A stretch of 64,000 nt of DNA, from positions 1 to 64,000 of the forward strand of contig NZ_MTQP01000056.1 of NCBI RefSeq assembly GCF_001984175.1, given 5' to 3'. Shown here in pieces: positions 54,464 through 63,250 of this stretch. The position numbers and the translations under genes are program-made. The notes under the pieces are model-generated. The model was not told the DNA's origin. It ran no database searches and saw only the letters and a list, made by a program, of their open reading frames with translations. Positions within the stretch are counted from its first letter, which is position 1; every line of letters begins with the position of its first letter. Source of the stretch: Saccharothrix sp. ALI-22-I (lineage in GTDB: Bacteria > Actinomycetota > Actinomycetes > Mycobacteriales > Pseudonocardiaceae).

Positions 54464-54544
54464 TCAGTCGTCGCCGCCGTCGGCGACGATCAAGATGCCC
54501 AACGCGGTCGACACCGCGAGCGAGAGAATCGAAGAACGTGTCAT
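54464..54544 (-). CDS. Possible 26-residue hydrophobic peptide upstream of the kinase
   Basis: A short frame reading MTRSSILSLAVSTALGILIV then ADGGDD, ending 40 bp before the kinase start. A basic start, hydrophobic core and acidic end would suit a membrane micropeptide. There is no ribosome-binding site, so this may be chance. Confidence 0.25.
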   Translation of the reverse strand: MTRSSILSLAVSTALGILIVADGGDD

Positions 54545-54638
54545 GGGAACCACGTTGCGGCCGGCCGCGCACAACTCCCACCCTCGCGGTGTCACCACAA
54601 ACCCGTGCGGAACACACGGCCCGACCGTGCACCGCCGG

Positions 54639-55787
54639 TCAGCGCAGGACCGTCGCCAGCCTCCTCATGCCCTCGGCGATCGCGGCGGTCGTGTTGGTGG
54701 TGAACGACAGCCGCATGGTCGACCGGTCCGGCGTCGTCGCGTAGAACGACGCGCCGGGCACGAACGCCACATCCCGCTCCAACGCCGACATCACCAGCGC
54801 GGCCGTGTCCACATCACCTGGCAACGTGAGCCACACGAACATCCCGCCGTCCGGGTCGGTCCACCGCGTCCCGTCCGGCACGGTCGACGGCAGCGCCGCG
54901 ATCATCGCGTCCCGCCGCTCCCGGTAGCCCGCGCACAGCCCCTGGACGTGCAAGTCCAGGTCGTTCGCCTTCAGGTACACCGCCGCCGCGGCCTGGTCGA
55001 TGGTGGACGTGTGCAGGTCCGCCGCCTGCTTCACGATCACCAGCGTGCGCATGATCGACGCGGGCGCGCGCAGCCACCCCAGCCGCATACCGGGCGCGCC
55101 GACCTTGGAGAAACTGCCCGCGTACAGCACACGTTCGCTCAACGAAGCCAGCGCGGGCACCGGCTCGCCGCGGTAGCGCAGCTCGCTGTACGGGTCGTCC
55201 TCCACCACCCACAGGCCGTGCCGGTCGGCGAGCGCGGCGATCTCGACCCGCCGTTCGAGGCTCAACGTCCGGCCGGTCGGGTTGGCGAACGTCGGCACCA
55301 GGTACAGCAGCTCCGGGCGTTCCCGCGCGATCACGTCCGCCAGCGCGGCCGGGTCCATGCCGTGCTCGTCACTCGCGACGGGCACGATCCGCGCGCCGGC
55401 GAGCTGGAAGCACTGCAACGCCGCCAGGTAGGTCGGCTCCTCGACCGCGACCACCGCGCCCGGTTCCAGCAGGGCGGTCACGACCAGCGTCAACGCCTGC
55501 TGCGAACCGGTGGTGATCAGCAGGTCTTCCACGTCGGTGGGCAGGCCGCGCCGGGCGAGCCGGTCGGCGACCAGGGCGCGCAGGTCGACGTCACCCTCGG
55601 TGGGCGCGTACTGGAGGGAACGGCGGGACAGCGCCTGGTCGAAGGCCGTGCGCAGGCCGTCGACGTCGAAGAACTCGGGCGCGGGCAGGCCGCCGGCGAA
55701 CGAGATCACTTCGGGGCGGGCGGTGAGGGCGAGCAGATCGCGGACAGGCGAACTGGAGAACGTGCGCGGCATGGCGCTCCTCGACAT
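54639..55787 (-). CDS. PLP-dependent aminotransferase (class I/II, LysN/2-aminoadipate type)
   Basis: 382-aa fold-type I aminotransferase. Motifs are ISFAGGLPAPEFF (N-terminus), ITTGSQQALTLV, PTFANPTGRTLS, VVEDDPYSELRY and LYAGSFSKVGAPGMRLGW with the PLP Lys. The C-terminal Arg in MRLSFTTNT binds the substrate carboxylate. It lacks the N-terminal GntR domain of MocR regulators. Substrate is an amino acid of undefined type. ATG 55787 and 55772 are possible starts. Confidence 0.92.
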   Translation of the reverse strand: MSRSAMPRTFSSSPVRDLLALTARPEVISFAGGLPAPEFFDVDGLRTAFDQALSRRSLQYAPTEGDVDLRALVADRLARRGLPTDVEDLLITTGSQQALTLVVTALLEPGAVVAVEEPTYLAALQCFQLAGARIVPVASDEHGMDPAALADVIARERPELLYLVPTFANPTGRTLSLERRVEIAALADRHGLWVVEDDPYSELRYRGEPVPALASLSERVLYAGSFSKVGAPGMRLGWLRAPASIMRTLVIVKQAADLHTSTIDQAAAAVYLKANDLDLHVQGLCAGYRERRDAMIAALPSTVPDGTRWTDPDGGMFVWLTLPGDVDTAALVMSALERDVAFVPGASFYATTPDRSTMRLSFTTNTTAAIAEGMRRLATVLR

Positions 55788-55883
55788 CGTGGAGTGGGCA
55801 GTTCACGCGGTCGTGCCACGCATTGAGGTGGCTGCACTGGGGTCGAGGCGCCGAGTTCAGCCTACCGGGTGATCACGGAGTGG

Positions 55884-55914
55884 TTGACAGTGAATATGCC
55901 GTGCTGGCTATATT
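55884..55914 (+). promoter_or_regulatory. Promoter/operator of the ArsR gene
   Basis: TTGACA (55884-55889) and TATATT (55909-55914) with a 19-bp spacer (18 bp if CTATAT is used) lie directly before the gene. Only 6 bp separate the -10 box from ATG, so the mRNA is probably leaderless. The spacer holds an imperfect palindrome (ATATGCC/GGCTATAT), a plausible binding site for the ArsR protein itself. Confidence 0.6.
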
Positions 55915-55920
55915 GCCACC

Positions 55921-56244
55921 ATGGCATCTACGTTCGCCGTACTCGCCGACCCGCACCGACGGCAGATCCTGGACCTGCTGCGGGGCGGTGAGCGGCCGGT
56001 CAACGAGCTGGTCGACGGGCTCTCGGTGAGCCAGCCGACGGTGTCCAAGCACCTCAAGGTGCTGCGCGAGGCCGGGCTGGTCGAGGTGCGGCGGGACGCG
56101 CAGCGGCGGCTCTACCGGTTGCGGCCGGGGCCGTTGGCCGAGGTCGACGCGTGGCTCGCGCCCTACCGGCGGATGTGGGAGGACAGCCTCGACGCACTGG
56201 AACGCCGACTGGACGGGATTGACCGAGTGGACGGGATTCACTGA
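55921..56244 (+). CDS. ArsR-family transcriptional repressor
   Basis: 107-aa winged-helix protein. DPHRRQILDLLRGGERPVNE and the recognition helix SVSQPTVSKHLKVLREAGLV are typical; there are no metal-binding Cys. The family pairs with SRPBCC/AHSA1 genes, here overlapping as TGATG. It probably represses its own leaderless operon and responds to a small molecule or a protein signal not visible here. Confidence 0.92.
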   Translation: MASTFAVLADPHRRQILDLLRGGERPVNELVDGLSVSQPTVSKHLKVLREAGLVEVRRDAQRRLYRLRPGPLAEVDAWLAPYRRMWEDSLDALERRLDGIDRVDGIH

Positions 56245-57107
56245 TGAGCACCGAGTTCTCGCGGCGGATCGACGGCAAGCCGGTACTGAGGTTCGAACGG
56301 GTGCTCGCGCACCCACCGGCCAAGGTGTGGCGGGCGATCACGGAGCCGGGCGAGTTGGCGCACTGGTTCCCGGCGACGGTGGAGATCGACGGTCGGGCGA
56401 TGACGTTCTCGTTCCCCGACCAGGTCACCACCGGCGAGGTGCTGGGGTTCGACCCGCCCAGGGTGTTCGCGTTCCGCTGGAACACCGACGTGCTGCGGTT
56501 CGAGCTCCGGCCGCACGAGCGCGGGTGCCTGCTGGTGTTCACGCACGTCCTCGGCGACGAGCACAGCGCCGGGCGCAACGCCGTGGGCTGGGACACCTGC
56601 CTCGCGGGCCTCGAAGCCAGGCTCGACGACCGGCCGTTCGAACCGCGCACGGACGTGCTCGGGCCGATGGAGCACTACATCCGGGAGTTCGGGCTGGACG
56701 AGGGCCGGTTCGAGGACGGCGTGGTGCGGTTCGTCCGCGACCTCGTCTGGCGCCCGCTGGACGAGGTGTGGTCGCTGCTCGCCGAAGGCGAGGAGGACGG
56801 CGTGCCGATCCGTGCCGCCAACCCGCACGTGCCAGCCGGCCCGGTGGTCGAGCGCACCCCGCCGCGCGTGCTGGAGTTCGACTCGCCGACCGGGCGGGTG
56901 CGCTGGGAGTTCCGGCACGACCCGGACCAGGGCACGACGGTGGAGCTGACGCACGCGGTCCGCGACCCGGCGTTCGCACCGCAAGCGCTTGCCGCCTGGC
57001 ACGCGCACCTGGAGCTGTTCTTCGCGGCGACGTTCGGCGATATCCGCTGCCCGTGGCCGGAGGACCGCGTCGCCGAACTGGTCCGGCACTACGAGAGCAG
57101 CAGCTGA
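56244..57107 (+). CDS. Double-domain SRPBCC/AHSA1 protein
   Basis: 287-aa protein with two Aha1-C-terminal-like domains. The first opens RFERVLAHPPAKVWRAITEP and the second VRFVRDLVWRPLDEVWSLL. Both are followed by the beta-strand/helix layout with L-F-THV and VELTHAV segments. SRPBCC folds bind hydrophobic ligands or act as enzymes. Role here unknown. Start overlaps the ArsR stop; the last 19 bp overlap the convergent gene. Confidence 0.9.
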   Translation: MSTEFSRRIDGKPVLRFERVLAHPPAKVWRAITEPGELAHWFPATVEIDGRAMTFSFPDQVTTGEVLGFDPPRVFAFRWNTDVLRFELRPHERGCLLVFTHVLGDEHSAGRNAVGWDTCLAGLEARLDDRPFEPRTDVLGPMEHYIREFGLDEGRFEDGVVRFVRDLVWRPLDEVWSLLAEGEEDGVPIRAANPHVPAGPVVERTPPRVLEFDSPTGRVRWEFRHDPDQGTTVELTHAVRDPAFAPQALAAWHAHLELFFAATFGDIRCPWPEDRVAELVRHYESSS

Positions 57108-57928
57108 GCGTCCAGCCGGGCCAGGTGGTCGCGCCCGAACCGCCCGTTCTCCAACCCGTCCACCAACACCGGGGGCAGGTCGGCGCGGATCTCGGCGGAC
57201 CGTGACGCGGCGGCCAGGGCGACGGTCGCGACCGTGTCCACGTCACCGGTGAAGGCGACGCACGAGCGCAGCACCTCGCTCAGCGAGCCACCACCGGACA
57301 ACGCGGTCAACGCCGCCCGCACGCTCATCACACCCTTCGACCCGACCTTGCCCCGCCACGGCCGCGCCCACAGCCCGTCGCCGAGCCGGTCCGCGATCCA
57401 CGAGCCGACCGACGCCACCGGCCCCAGCCCGTGGTGGCAGTAGTGCACGGCCAGCGCTGCCGCCCGCGCCGCCGCCACCCCGTCCGGCGTGTCGTGGGTG
57501 ACCTTGGCCTGCACGTCGGTGTGGTGCAGCACGTCGTCCACGGTGGGCAGCAGACCGGCCGGCGCGGCCCGCATCGCCGCACCGCTCTTGTCGCTGTCCG
57601 GCCGGATGCGCGCCAGGAACTCCGCACCGGTGTGCACGGTCGCCAGAAAGGCCTGGAAACCGCGGGCGTATCCCTCGCGCGGGTCACGGTGGAACGCGGT
57701 CACGAACGCCGACGCCACCGCCTCACGCGTCCACCGCGCACCGGATGCCCGCAGTTCCGCCAGCGCCAACGTCATCTGCGTGTCGTCGGTGTAGCTACCG
57801 GGCCGAAGCCCGGTGTGGGTCGGGTGCGCGACATACCCGGCCAGGGTGTTGTGCCTGGTCACGAAGGACGACGGGGCGTACTCGAAGCCCGCGCCGTACG
57901 CGTCCCCGATGGCCAGTTCGACGAGCAT
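57089..57928 (-). CDS. ADP-ribosylglycohydrolase family protein
   Basis: 279-aa DraG/ARH-type hydrolase that removes ADP-ribose from proteins or nucleic acids. Metal-binding motifs are AIGDAYGAGFEY and SYTDDTQMTLAL at the N-terminus, and FTGDVDTVATVALAAAS at the C-terminus, where classical members have GGDTDT. The GD and VDT acids are present. It starts at ATG 57928. Toxin partner genes were not found nearby. Confidence 0.88.
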   Translation of the reverse strand: MLVELAIGDAYGAGFEYAPSSFVTRHNTLAGYVAHPTHTGLRPGSYTDDTQMTLALAELRASGARWTREAVASAFVTAFHRDPREGYARGFQAFLATVHTGAEFLARIRPDSDKSGAAMRAAPAGLLPTVDDVLHHTDVQAKVTHDTPDGVAAARAAALAVHYCHHGLGPVASVGSWIADRLGDGLWARPWRGKVGSKGVMSVRAALTALSGGGSLSEVLRSCVAFTGDVDTVATVALAAASRSAEIRADLPPVLVDGLENGRFGRDHLARLDAQLLLS

Positions 57929-58024
57929 GGCGCCACGCTATAAGCCGATCAGGCGACGTCACAGCGAATTCCAGTCGCGCGAGCGGAGTCCCTCCAGGAA
58001 CTCCGTGACCAGTGCGGTGGCTGA

Positions 58025-59296
58025 TCACTTGTTCTTCCCAAACGCCAGGACCGCGCCACCGACGACGGTCGCGAGCCCGCCGACGGCCAACGCGCCCGCC
58101 GCGCCGAACCCCGTGCCCGCCAACGCGATCAGCACCGCCAGCCCCATCGCGCCGCCGACCTGCTGGGACGTCGTGGTCAGCGCCGACGCCACGCCCTGCT
58201 CGGCGTCGGCCACCCCGGACGCGGCGGCCACGAACATCGCCGGGAACGTGAGCCCGCCGCCGATCCCCCAGACCAGCAGCCCCGGCAGCAGGAGCCAGAA
58301 CCCGCCGTCCCACGCCATCGCCGCGGCGAGCAGCGCGATGCCGACACCGTTGACGACCATGCCGACGACCAACGTGACCCGCACACCCCACCGTGCGATC
58401 GCCGCGCCGGTGCCCTTGAGCGACGCCGTCATCGACACCAACGTCAGCGGCACGAACGCCGACACGGCGGCCAGCGGCCGGTAACCCAGTTGGTCTTGCA
58501 GGTAGGTGGTGAACAGGTAGTACGCGCCGCCCAGCGAACTCTGGAACAGCAGCACCACGCCGATCGCGCTGACCAGCGCCCGGTTGCCGAACAGCCGCAG
58601 CGGCACCAGCGGGTCACGCGTGCGCCGTTCCACGGCCACGAACACGCCCAGCAGCACCACCCCGCCCGCCAACGCGAGCCCGCCCCGCACCCAACCCGCC
58701 TCCGGACCGCTGACCAGCCCGAACACCAGCAGCACCGACCCGGCGGTGGCGAGCACCGCGCCCGGGACGTCGAAGCTCTGCCGCACACCGCCCGTCCGGT
58801 CGGCGGGCAACACCCAGAAGGCCAGCACCGCCGCCCCCAACGACAGCGGCACCAGCACGAACAGCGTCCACTCCCAGCCCAACGCGTCGGTCAGCACGCC
58901 GCCGAGCAGCGCGCCCGCGGCCAGCCCACCGCTGCCCGCCGCACCCCACACCGACAGCGCCCGCGTCCGCTCCGGTCCCTCCGCGAACGTCGTGCTGATC
59001 AGCGCCAACGTCGCCGGCGTCAGCAACGCGCCGCCGACACCCCGCACCGCCCGCGCCGCGACCAGCACACCCGGCGACGTCGCCAGGCCGCCGACCAGGC
59101 ACGCCACCCCGAACACCACCAGACCGGCCACGAACGCCCGGCGCGCGCCGAGCCGGTCGACCACCCGACCCGCGCAGAGCAGGAACCCGCCGAACACGAC
59201 GGCGTAGGCACTGACCACCCATTGCAGGGACTGGCTGGAAAAGCCGAGCGCACGCCCGATGTCGGGCAGCGCCACGTACACGATGTTGTAGTCCAC
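58025..59296 (-). pseudogene. MFS drug exporter, N-terminally truncated by a deletion
   Basis: DHA2-type (EmrB/QacA) exporter of about 14 helices. Visible conserved parts are NIVYVALPDIGRALG, the motif A-like GRVVDRLGARRAFV and RAVRGVGGALLTPA. The protein begins abruptly inside helix 1 (VDYNIVYVAL), lacking about 20 residues including the start. GTG 59296 is the only start at that point; further upstream the frame is antisense to a tetR remnant. It is probably non-functional or altered. The deletion junction is at about 59296/59297. Confidence 0.75.
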
Positions 59297-59734
59297 GGCG
59301 ACGCGGCGGGCCGCATCCTGGCCTGGGCGGAGAACTTCCGCACCTGGTCGCCGGCCAACCCGGAGGGCTGCCGCCTCATCTACGGCGACCCGGTACCCGG
59401 CTACCAGCCACCGGAGGAGGGCGTGGAGGCGGAACTGCGGGCGTGCAAGGACCTGGTGGACCTCGTCGCCGCCGCGTGGCCGAGCGCGGCGGACCGCCAA
59501 TCACAAGGCGACCACGAATGGTCCGACTTCGACCCCCACGTAGTGGACGCCGTCCGCGCCGACCACCCCGACCTGCCACCGGCCGCCATCGCACTGTCGT
59601 TGCGCGTGTGGGGCCGGATGCACGGCCCGGTAGCGCTGGAGGTCTACGGCCACCTGCGCACCCAGACCCGTGCCCCGGACAAGGTCTACCGCGCCGAGAT
59701 GGCCGACCTCATCTCCTCACTCGGCCTCACCTGA
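59297..59734 (+). pseudogene. TetR-family regulator remnant (C-terminal part only)
   Basis: The frame GDAAGRILAWAENFRTWS ... CRLIYGDPV and LRVWGRMHGPVALEVYGHL matches the ligand-binding domain of TetR (WHG-type) regulators, ending in MADLISSLGLT. The DNA-binding half is absent and there is no start codon at its beginning. It abuts the truncated MFS gene in the divergent order normal for tetR/exporter pairs, so one deletion removed the intergenic operator and both gene starts. Confidence 0.8.
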
Positions 59735-59744
59735 ACACCCGGAA

Positions 59745-60302
59745 TCACTTGAGCACGCGGAACCGCAGGTGGACGACGTCGTCCGACTCGGTCACCTCGA
59801 TCCGTTCCAACTCGGTCGGGTGGAGGCCGTCCAGCAGGCGTGCGCCCGAGCCGAGCAGCACGGGCACCAACTGGAGGCGGATCTCGTCGACCAGTCCGGC
59901 GTGCAGCACGTGCCGTGCGGACTCGGCGCCGGCCATGACGAGCACGTCCTTGTCCCCCGCTGCGGCACGGGCCTGGCTGATGGCGTTCTTCGGGCCGTCC
60001 GTGACGAAGGTGAACGAGGCGGAGTTCATCTTCAGCGGCGGGCGGTCCTCGTGGGTCAGTACGAAGCTGGGCACCGGGTAGGGGGTGTCCTGCCAGAACC
60101 GCAGTCCCACGTCGAACGTCCGCCTGCCGAGCACGACCGCGCCCACGGACGCGGAGAACTCCGCGTCGCGGTCCGAGCCCTCGGCGAACAGCCAGCGGTG
60201 CAGGCGTTCGCCGCCTTCCCCCAACGGGTGGTCGTCACCGACGTTCGGTCCGGCGCTGTAACCGTCGAGCGACACCGAACCGTTCAACACGACTTTCCCC
60301 AC
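59745..60302 (-). CDS. Dihydrofolate reductase-family protein (RibD C-terminal-like)
   Basis: 185-aa reductase-fold protein. VVLNGSVSLDGYSAGPN, AVVLGRRTFD, VLVMAGAESARHVLHAGLVDE and VPVLLGSGARLLDG are typical of the YyaP/RibD-like dihydrofolate reductase family with unknown physiological substrate. GTG 60302 is 1 bp beyond the stop of the dinB remnant, so the two were once co-transcribed. Confidence 0.88.
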   Translation of the reverse strand: MGKVVLNGSVSLDGYSAGPNVGDDHPLGEGGERLHRWLFAEGSDRDAEFSASVGAVVLGRRTFDVGLRFWQDTPYPVPSFVLTHEDRPPLKMNSASFTFVTDGPKNAISQARAAAGDKDVLVMAGAESARHVLHAGLVDEIRLQLVPVLLGSGARLLDGLHPTELERIEVTESDDVVHLRFRVLK

Positions 60303-60303
60303 G

Positions 60304-60984
60304 TCATCCCCCAGTGAACTCCGCGCGCACCCCGAGCAGGCGCACGGCGCGAGTGTCGTCGAATCTCGCCAACGCCGCCACGGCGGCGGCCTCGATCGGC
60401 TCCGACTCCGTCGTCGGCTCCGCCGGCGCCACGCCCCGCGTGCAGGTGAAGAACGGTCACCCGGCCATCACCTCGACCCAGTTCTCCCTGGTCAGCCGGT
60501 ACACCCCGGCGGGCTTGGCGAACCCGGTGGCGAGCTTGGCGCGCAGGTTGTTGTCGCCGATGCCGACCGAGCTCTCCAGCCCGGTCTCCCCCTTCACCAC
60601 GCGCCGCACGGTGTCCGCCAACGCCTCCGGGTCGTCGGTGCGGGCGCCCAGGAACGCCTCGTCCCAGCCGATCACCTCGACCACCACGGGCAACTCGCGC
60701 AGCACGTCCATCACGTGCGCGGACACCTCCTCGTAGGCGGGCGCGTCGGACGGCAGGAACACCGCGTCCGGGCAGCGCCTGCGGGCCAGCCGCAACGGCA
60801 TCCCCGAGTGGACGCCGAACTCCCTCGCCTCGTAAGACGCGGTGGCCACCACGGCGCGTTGCGTCGGGTCACCGGTTCCGCCGACGACCACGGGCCTGCC
60901 GCGCAGCTCGGGTCGGCGCGCGATCTCGACCGCCGCGATGAACTGGTCGAGATCCACGTGCAGGACCCAGTCCTGTTCGGACAC
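60304..60984 (-). pseudogene. dinB: dinB (DNA polymerase IV-like) with internal deletion and stop codon
   Basis: The first 175 codons encode a Y-family palm and fingers: VLHVDLDQFIAAVEIARRPE, RAVVATASYEAREFG and IGWDEAFLGA, then SVGIGDNNLRAKLATGFAKP. At ENWVEVMAG comes TGA (60457). In the same frame PFFTCTRGVAPAEPTTESEP, then FDDTRAVRLLGVRAEF, the normal C-terminus of Pol IV, continues to 60304. About 100-150 codons (thumb and little-finger start) are missing. It is likely dead, though the N-terminal half could still be made. Confidence 0.85.
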
Positions 60985-61016
60985 GTCCGCCAGTATCGCC
61001 GTGACATGCTGTCCGC

Positions 61017-61424
61017 GTGCGACCGGAAGAACTCGCCCACCTGCGCCGGGCACGTGACCTGATGGACCGCGAGTACGCCCGCCCCCTGGACGTGCCGGCC
61101 ATGGCGCGCACCGCGCTCATGTCGGCCTCGCACTTCGCCCGGCAGTTCAAGCTGGCCTACGGCGAGACGCCGTACAACTACCTGATGACCAGGCGCATCG
61201 AACGGGCGAAAGCCCTGCTGCGCCTGGGCGACCTCACCGTCACCGAGGTCTGCATGGAGGTCGGCTGCACGTCGCTCGGCTCGTTCAGCTCGCGGTTCAC
61301 CGAGCTGGTCGGCGAGACGCCGAGCGCCTACCGGGCGCGCAGCCACGACGAGACCGCCGTCGTGCCCGCCTGCTACGCCAAACGCGCCACCCGGCCAAGC
61401 AGATTTCGAGAAGCACCGGCCTGA
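61017..61424 (+). CDS. AraC-family transcriptional regulator (short)
   Basis: 135-aa protein consisting of little more than the two helix-turn-helix AraC DNA-binding domain: LDVPAMARTALMSASHFARQF and TVTEVCMEVGCTSLGSFSSR, followed by FTELVGETPSAYR. It has no ligand domain. It starts at GTG 61017. It precedes a VOC gene by 23 bp, the common AraC-VOC pairing in actinobacteria, and probably activates it. Confidence 0.9.
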   Translation: MRPEELAHLRRARDLMDREYARPLDVPAMARTALMSASHFARQFKLAYGETPYNYLMTRRIERAKALLRLGDLTVTEVCMEVGCTSLGSFSSRFTELVGETPSAYRARSHDETAVVPACYAKRATRPSRFREAPA

Positions 61425-61447
61425 CCTGCACGCCTAGGTTCATCGGC

Positions 61448-61858
61448 ATGAAGATCAAGCTCTCGCACACGTTCCTCCCGGTCCGCGACCAGGACGAGGC
61501 CCTCGCCTTCTACTGCGACGTGCTCGGCCTGGAAAAGCGCAACGACATGCCGTTCGACCGTTTCCGCTGGCTCAGCGTCGGCCCCGCCGACCAGCCCGGG
61601 GTGGAGATCGTGTTGGAGGACCCGAGCATGGGCCGGTCCGCGGACGACGCGGCGGCGGTGCGGGAACTGCTGGCCAAGGGCTCGTTGAGCGGGATGATCT
61701 TCTTCGTGGACGACTGCGACGCCATGTTCGAGAAGGTGCGCGCGTCCGGCGCGGAGGTCATGCAGGAGCCGATCGACCAGCCGTACGGGGTGCGCGACTG
61801 CGGGTTCCGCGACCCGTCCGGCAACGCGCTGCGGTTCTCCGGACCGATCAAGGGCTGA
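61448..61858 (+). CDS. VOC-family (glyoxalase-like) protein
   Basis: 136-aa vicinal-oxygen-chelate protein with two beta-alpha-beta-beta-beta modules. LSHTFLPVRDQDEALAFYCDVLGLEK is the first and MIFFVDDCDAMFEKVRASGAEV the second; the end, VRDCGFRDPSGNALRFSGP, is conserved. A metal-binding His/Glu set is only partly visible. Role: glyoxalase, dioxygenase or resistance protein; undefined. ATG 61448. Confidence 0.9.
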   Translation: MKIKLSHTFLPVRDQDEALAFYCDVLGLEKRNDMPFDRFRWLSVGPADQPGVEIVLEDPSMGRSADDAAAVRELLAKGSLSGMIFFVDDCDAMFEKVRASGAEVMQEPIDQPYGVRDCGFRDPSGNALRFSGPIKG

Positions 61859-61875
61859 TCCTCCGACCAGGTCCC

Positions 61876-61891
61876 GTGGGAACGCTCCCAC
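61876..61891 (+). terminator. Hairpin after the VOC gene
   Basis: GTGGGA and TCCCAC pair around ACGC, 17 bp after the stop codon. Short but perfect; modest terminator candidate. Confidence 0.5.
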
Positions 61892-61941
61892 ACAAGACGG
61901 CCCCGTTTTCCACGCACGTGGGTTCGTGACACGATCACAGG

Positions 61942-62391
61942 GTGTCGACCAGCCCACGCCGTGATCGCGACGAGCAGGGTCGGGCCCGCAACGCACGACC
62001 GCGTGACGGGCTCGGCCGGCCGCTGCCCTACGGGCTGCCCGGTGTCGAGCGCCAGCCGGAGGGTGTGCCCCGCACGCCGGAGGAGTCGTTGACCGAGGCC
62101 CAGCGCCTGCTGGACCTCGGCCGGCCGTTCCACGCGCACGAAGTGCTGGAGGACGCGTGGAAGGCGGCGCCCGAGCCCGAGCGTGAGCTGTGGCGCGGGT
62201 TGGCACAACTGGCCGTGGGCATGACCCACGCGGCGCGCGGCAACGCGTCCGGCGCTTCGGCGCTGCTGGACCGCGGCGCGCGCAACATCTCTGCTTATCT
62301 GGACGAACCGCCGCACGGGGTGGACGTGGCGGGCCTGGTGGCCTGGGCCGCCACGGGCATCGGCGTGCCGCGACTCACTGGGGGCTCGTAA
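61942..62391 (+). CDS. DUF309 family protein
   Basis: 149-aa protein. A charged N-terminal 30 residues are followed by the DUF309 helical core: RLLDLGRPFHAHEVLEDAWKA, with HAHEVLE the diagnostic motif, and WRGLAQLAVGMTHAARGN. The family is of unknown function, with a conserved His/Glu pair suggestive of a metal site. GTG 61942 starts it. A GNAT gene follows after 1 bp. Confidence 0.88.
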   Translation: MSTSPRRDRDEQGRARNARPRDGLGRPLPYGLPGVERQPEGVPRTPEESLTEAQRLLDLGRPFHAHEVLEDAWKAAPEPERELWRGLAQLAVGMTHAARGNASGASALLDRGARNISAYLDEPPHGVDVAGLVAWAATGIGVPRLTGGS

Positions 62392-62392
62392 C

Positions 62393-63025
62393 GTGCTGAT
62401 CAGGCCTTATCGGGAATCGGACCGGGAGGCGGTCGGGGACATCTGCGTGCGCACCGCGGACGCGGGCGGCGACTCCCGGCACATCTACCCCGACCTGGAG
62501 CTGATGCCGACGATCTTCGCGTGGCCGTACACGGACCTGGAGCCGTCGCTGGCGTTCGTGGCGGACAACGGGGAACGCGCGGTCGGGTACGTCGTCGGCA
62601 CCGCGGACACGCCGTCGTTCGTGTCCCGGATCGAGTCCGAGTGGCTGCCCAAGGTGTCCGACCGCTATCCACCGGTCAGCGAACCGTCCACACCGACCGA
62701 GAACATGGTGTGGCTGCTGCACAACCCACGCCGGATGATCGTGCCCGCGCTGGCCGACTACCCGGCGCACCTGCACATCGACCTGCTGCCGGAGTACCAG
62801 CGGTCCGGCCACGGGCGGGCGTTGATGACCGCGTTCCTCGGCGCGTTGGCGTACCAAAACGTGCCCGCCGTGCACTTGGGGATGCTTTCGGTGAACACCG
62901 CGGCCCGCGCGTTCTACCACCGGCTGGGCTTCCACCAGATCGATGTGCCGAATGCCGAGCCGTTGACCTACCTGGGGCTCGAAGTTGGGCCGAACGCCTG
63001 GTTGAAGGGCACTTCAGCGGGGTAA
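62393..63025 (+). CDS. GNAT-family N-acetyltransferase
   Basis: 210-aa acetyltransferase. RPYRESDREAVGDICVRTAD opens the fold, and the acetyl-CoA loop is LPEYQRSGHGRALMTAFLG, with NTAARAFYHRLGFHQI at the end. A central insertion (about residues 70-115) resembles that of GNATs linked to O-GlcNAcase. Acceptor unknown. GTG 62393 is coupled to the DUF309 stop. Confidence 0.9.
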   Translation: MLIRPYRESDREAVGDICVRTADAGGDSRHIYPDLELMPTIFAWPYTDLEPSLAFVADNGERAVGYVVGTADTPSFVSRIESEWLPKVSDRYPPVSEPSTPTENMVWLLHNPRRMIVPALADYPAHLHIDLLPEYQRSGHGRALMTAFLGALAYQNVPAVHLGMLSVNTAARAFYHRLGFHQIDVPNAEPLTYLGLEVGPNAWLKGTSAG

Positions 63026-63058
63026 CTGGTGAGTAACCACCTCACCCTGGAGGTTCCA

Positions 63059-63241
63059 GTGTTAGCGATCATCGCCGCGGTCATCTTCGGCCTCGCACTC
63101 CTGCTCGACCTGGCGAACGCCTCGCTCGGCACTGTCCTTGACGGCGGGACGCTGCTGATGGCCGGCCTGCTCTGCCTGGCGTTGCACCTGGCCGGTGTCG
63201 GCGCCGGCACCCGCGTCCCCAGCTTCCGCCGCCGCCGCTGA
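63059..63241 (+). CDS. Small two-helix membrane protein
   Basis: 60-aa protein with two transmembrane helices (LAIIAAVIFGLALLLDLAN and TLLMAGLLCLALHLAGV) and a basic tail (RRRR). GTG 63059 is chosen because TGGAGG lies 6 bp before it; a start at 63029 lacks this. Small proteins of this kind are abundant in actinobacteria. Function unknown. Confidence 0.75.
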   Translation: MLAIIAAVIFGLALLLDLANASLGTVLDGGTLLMAGLLCLALHLAGVGAGTRVPSFRRRR

Positions 63242-63250
63242 CCCCGTCGA

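Noticed and set aside
54420..54632. 70-residue minus-strand frame upstream of the kinase
   Set aside because: Arg-rich composition with no ribosome-binding site and no structure; it looks like chance.
58490..59296. Long plus-strand open frame opposite the MFS gene
   Set aside because: Its sequence is His/Gln/Arg-rich shadow of the MFS gene; only the part after 59297 resembles a real protein (TetR).
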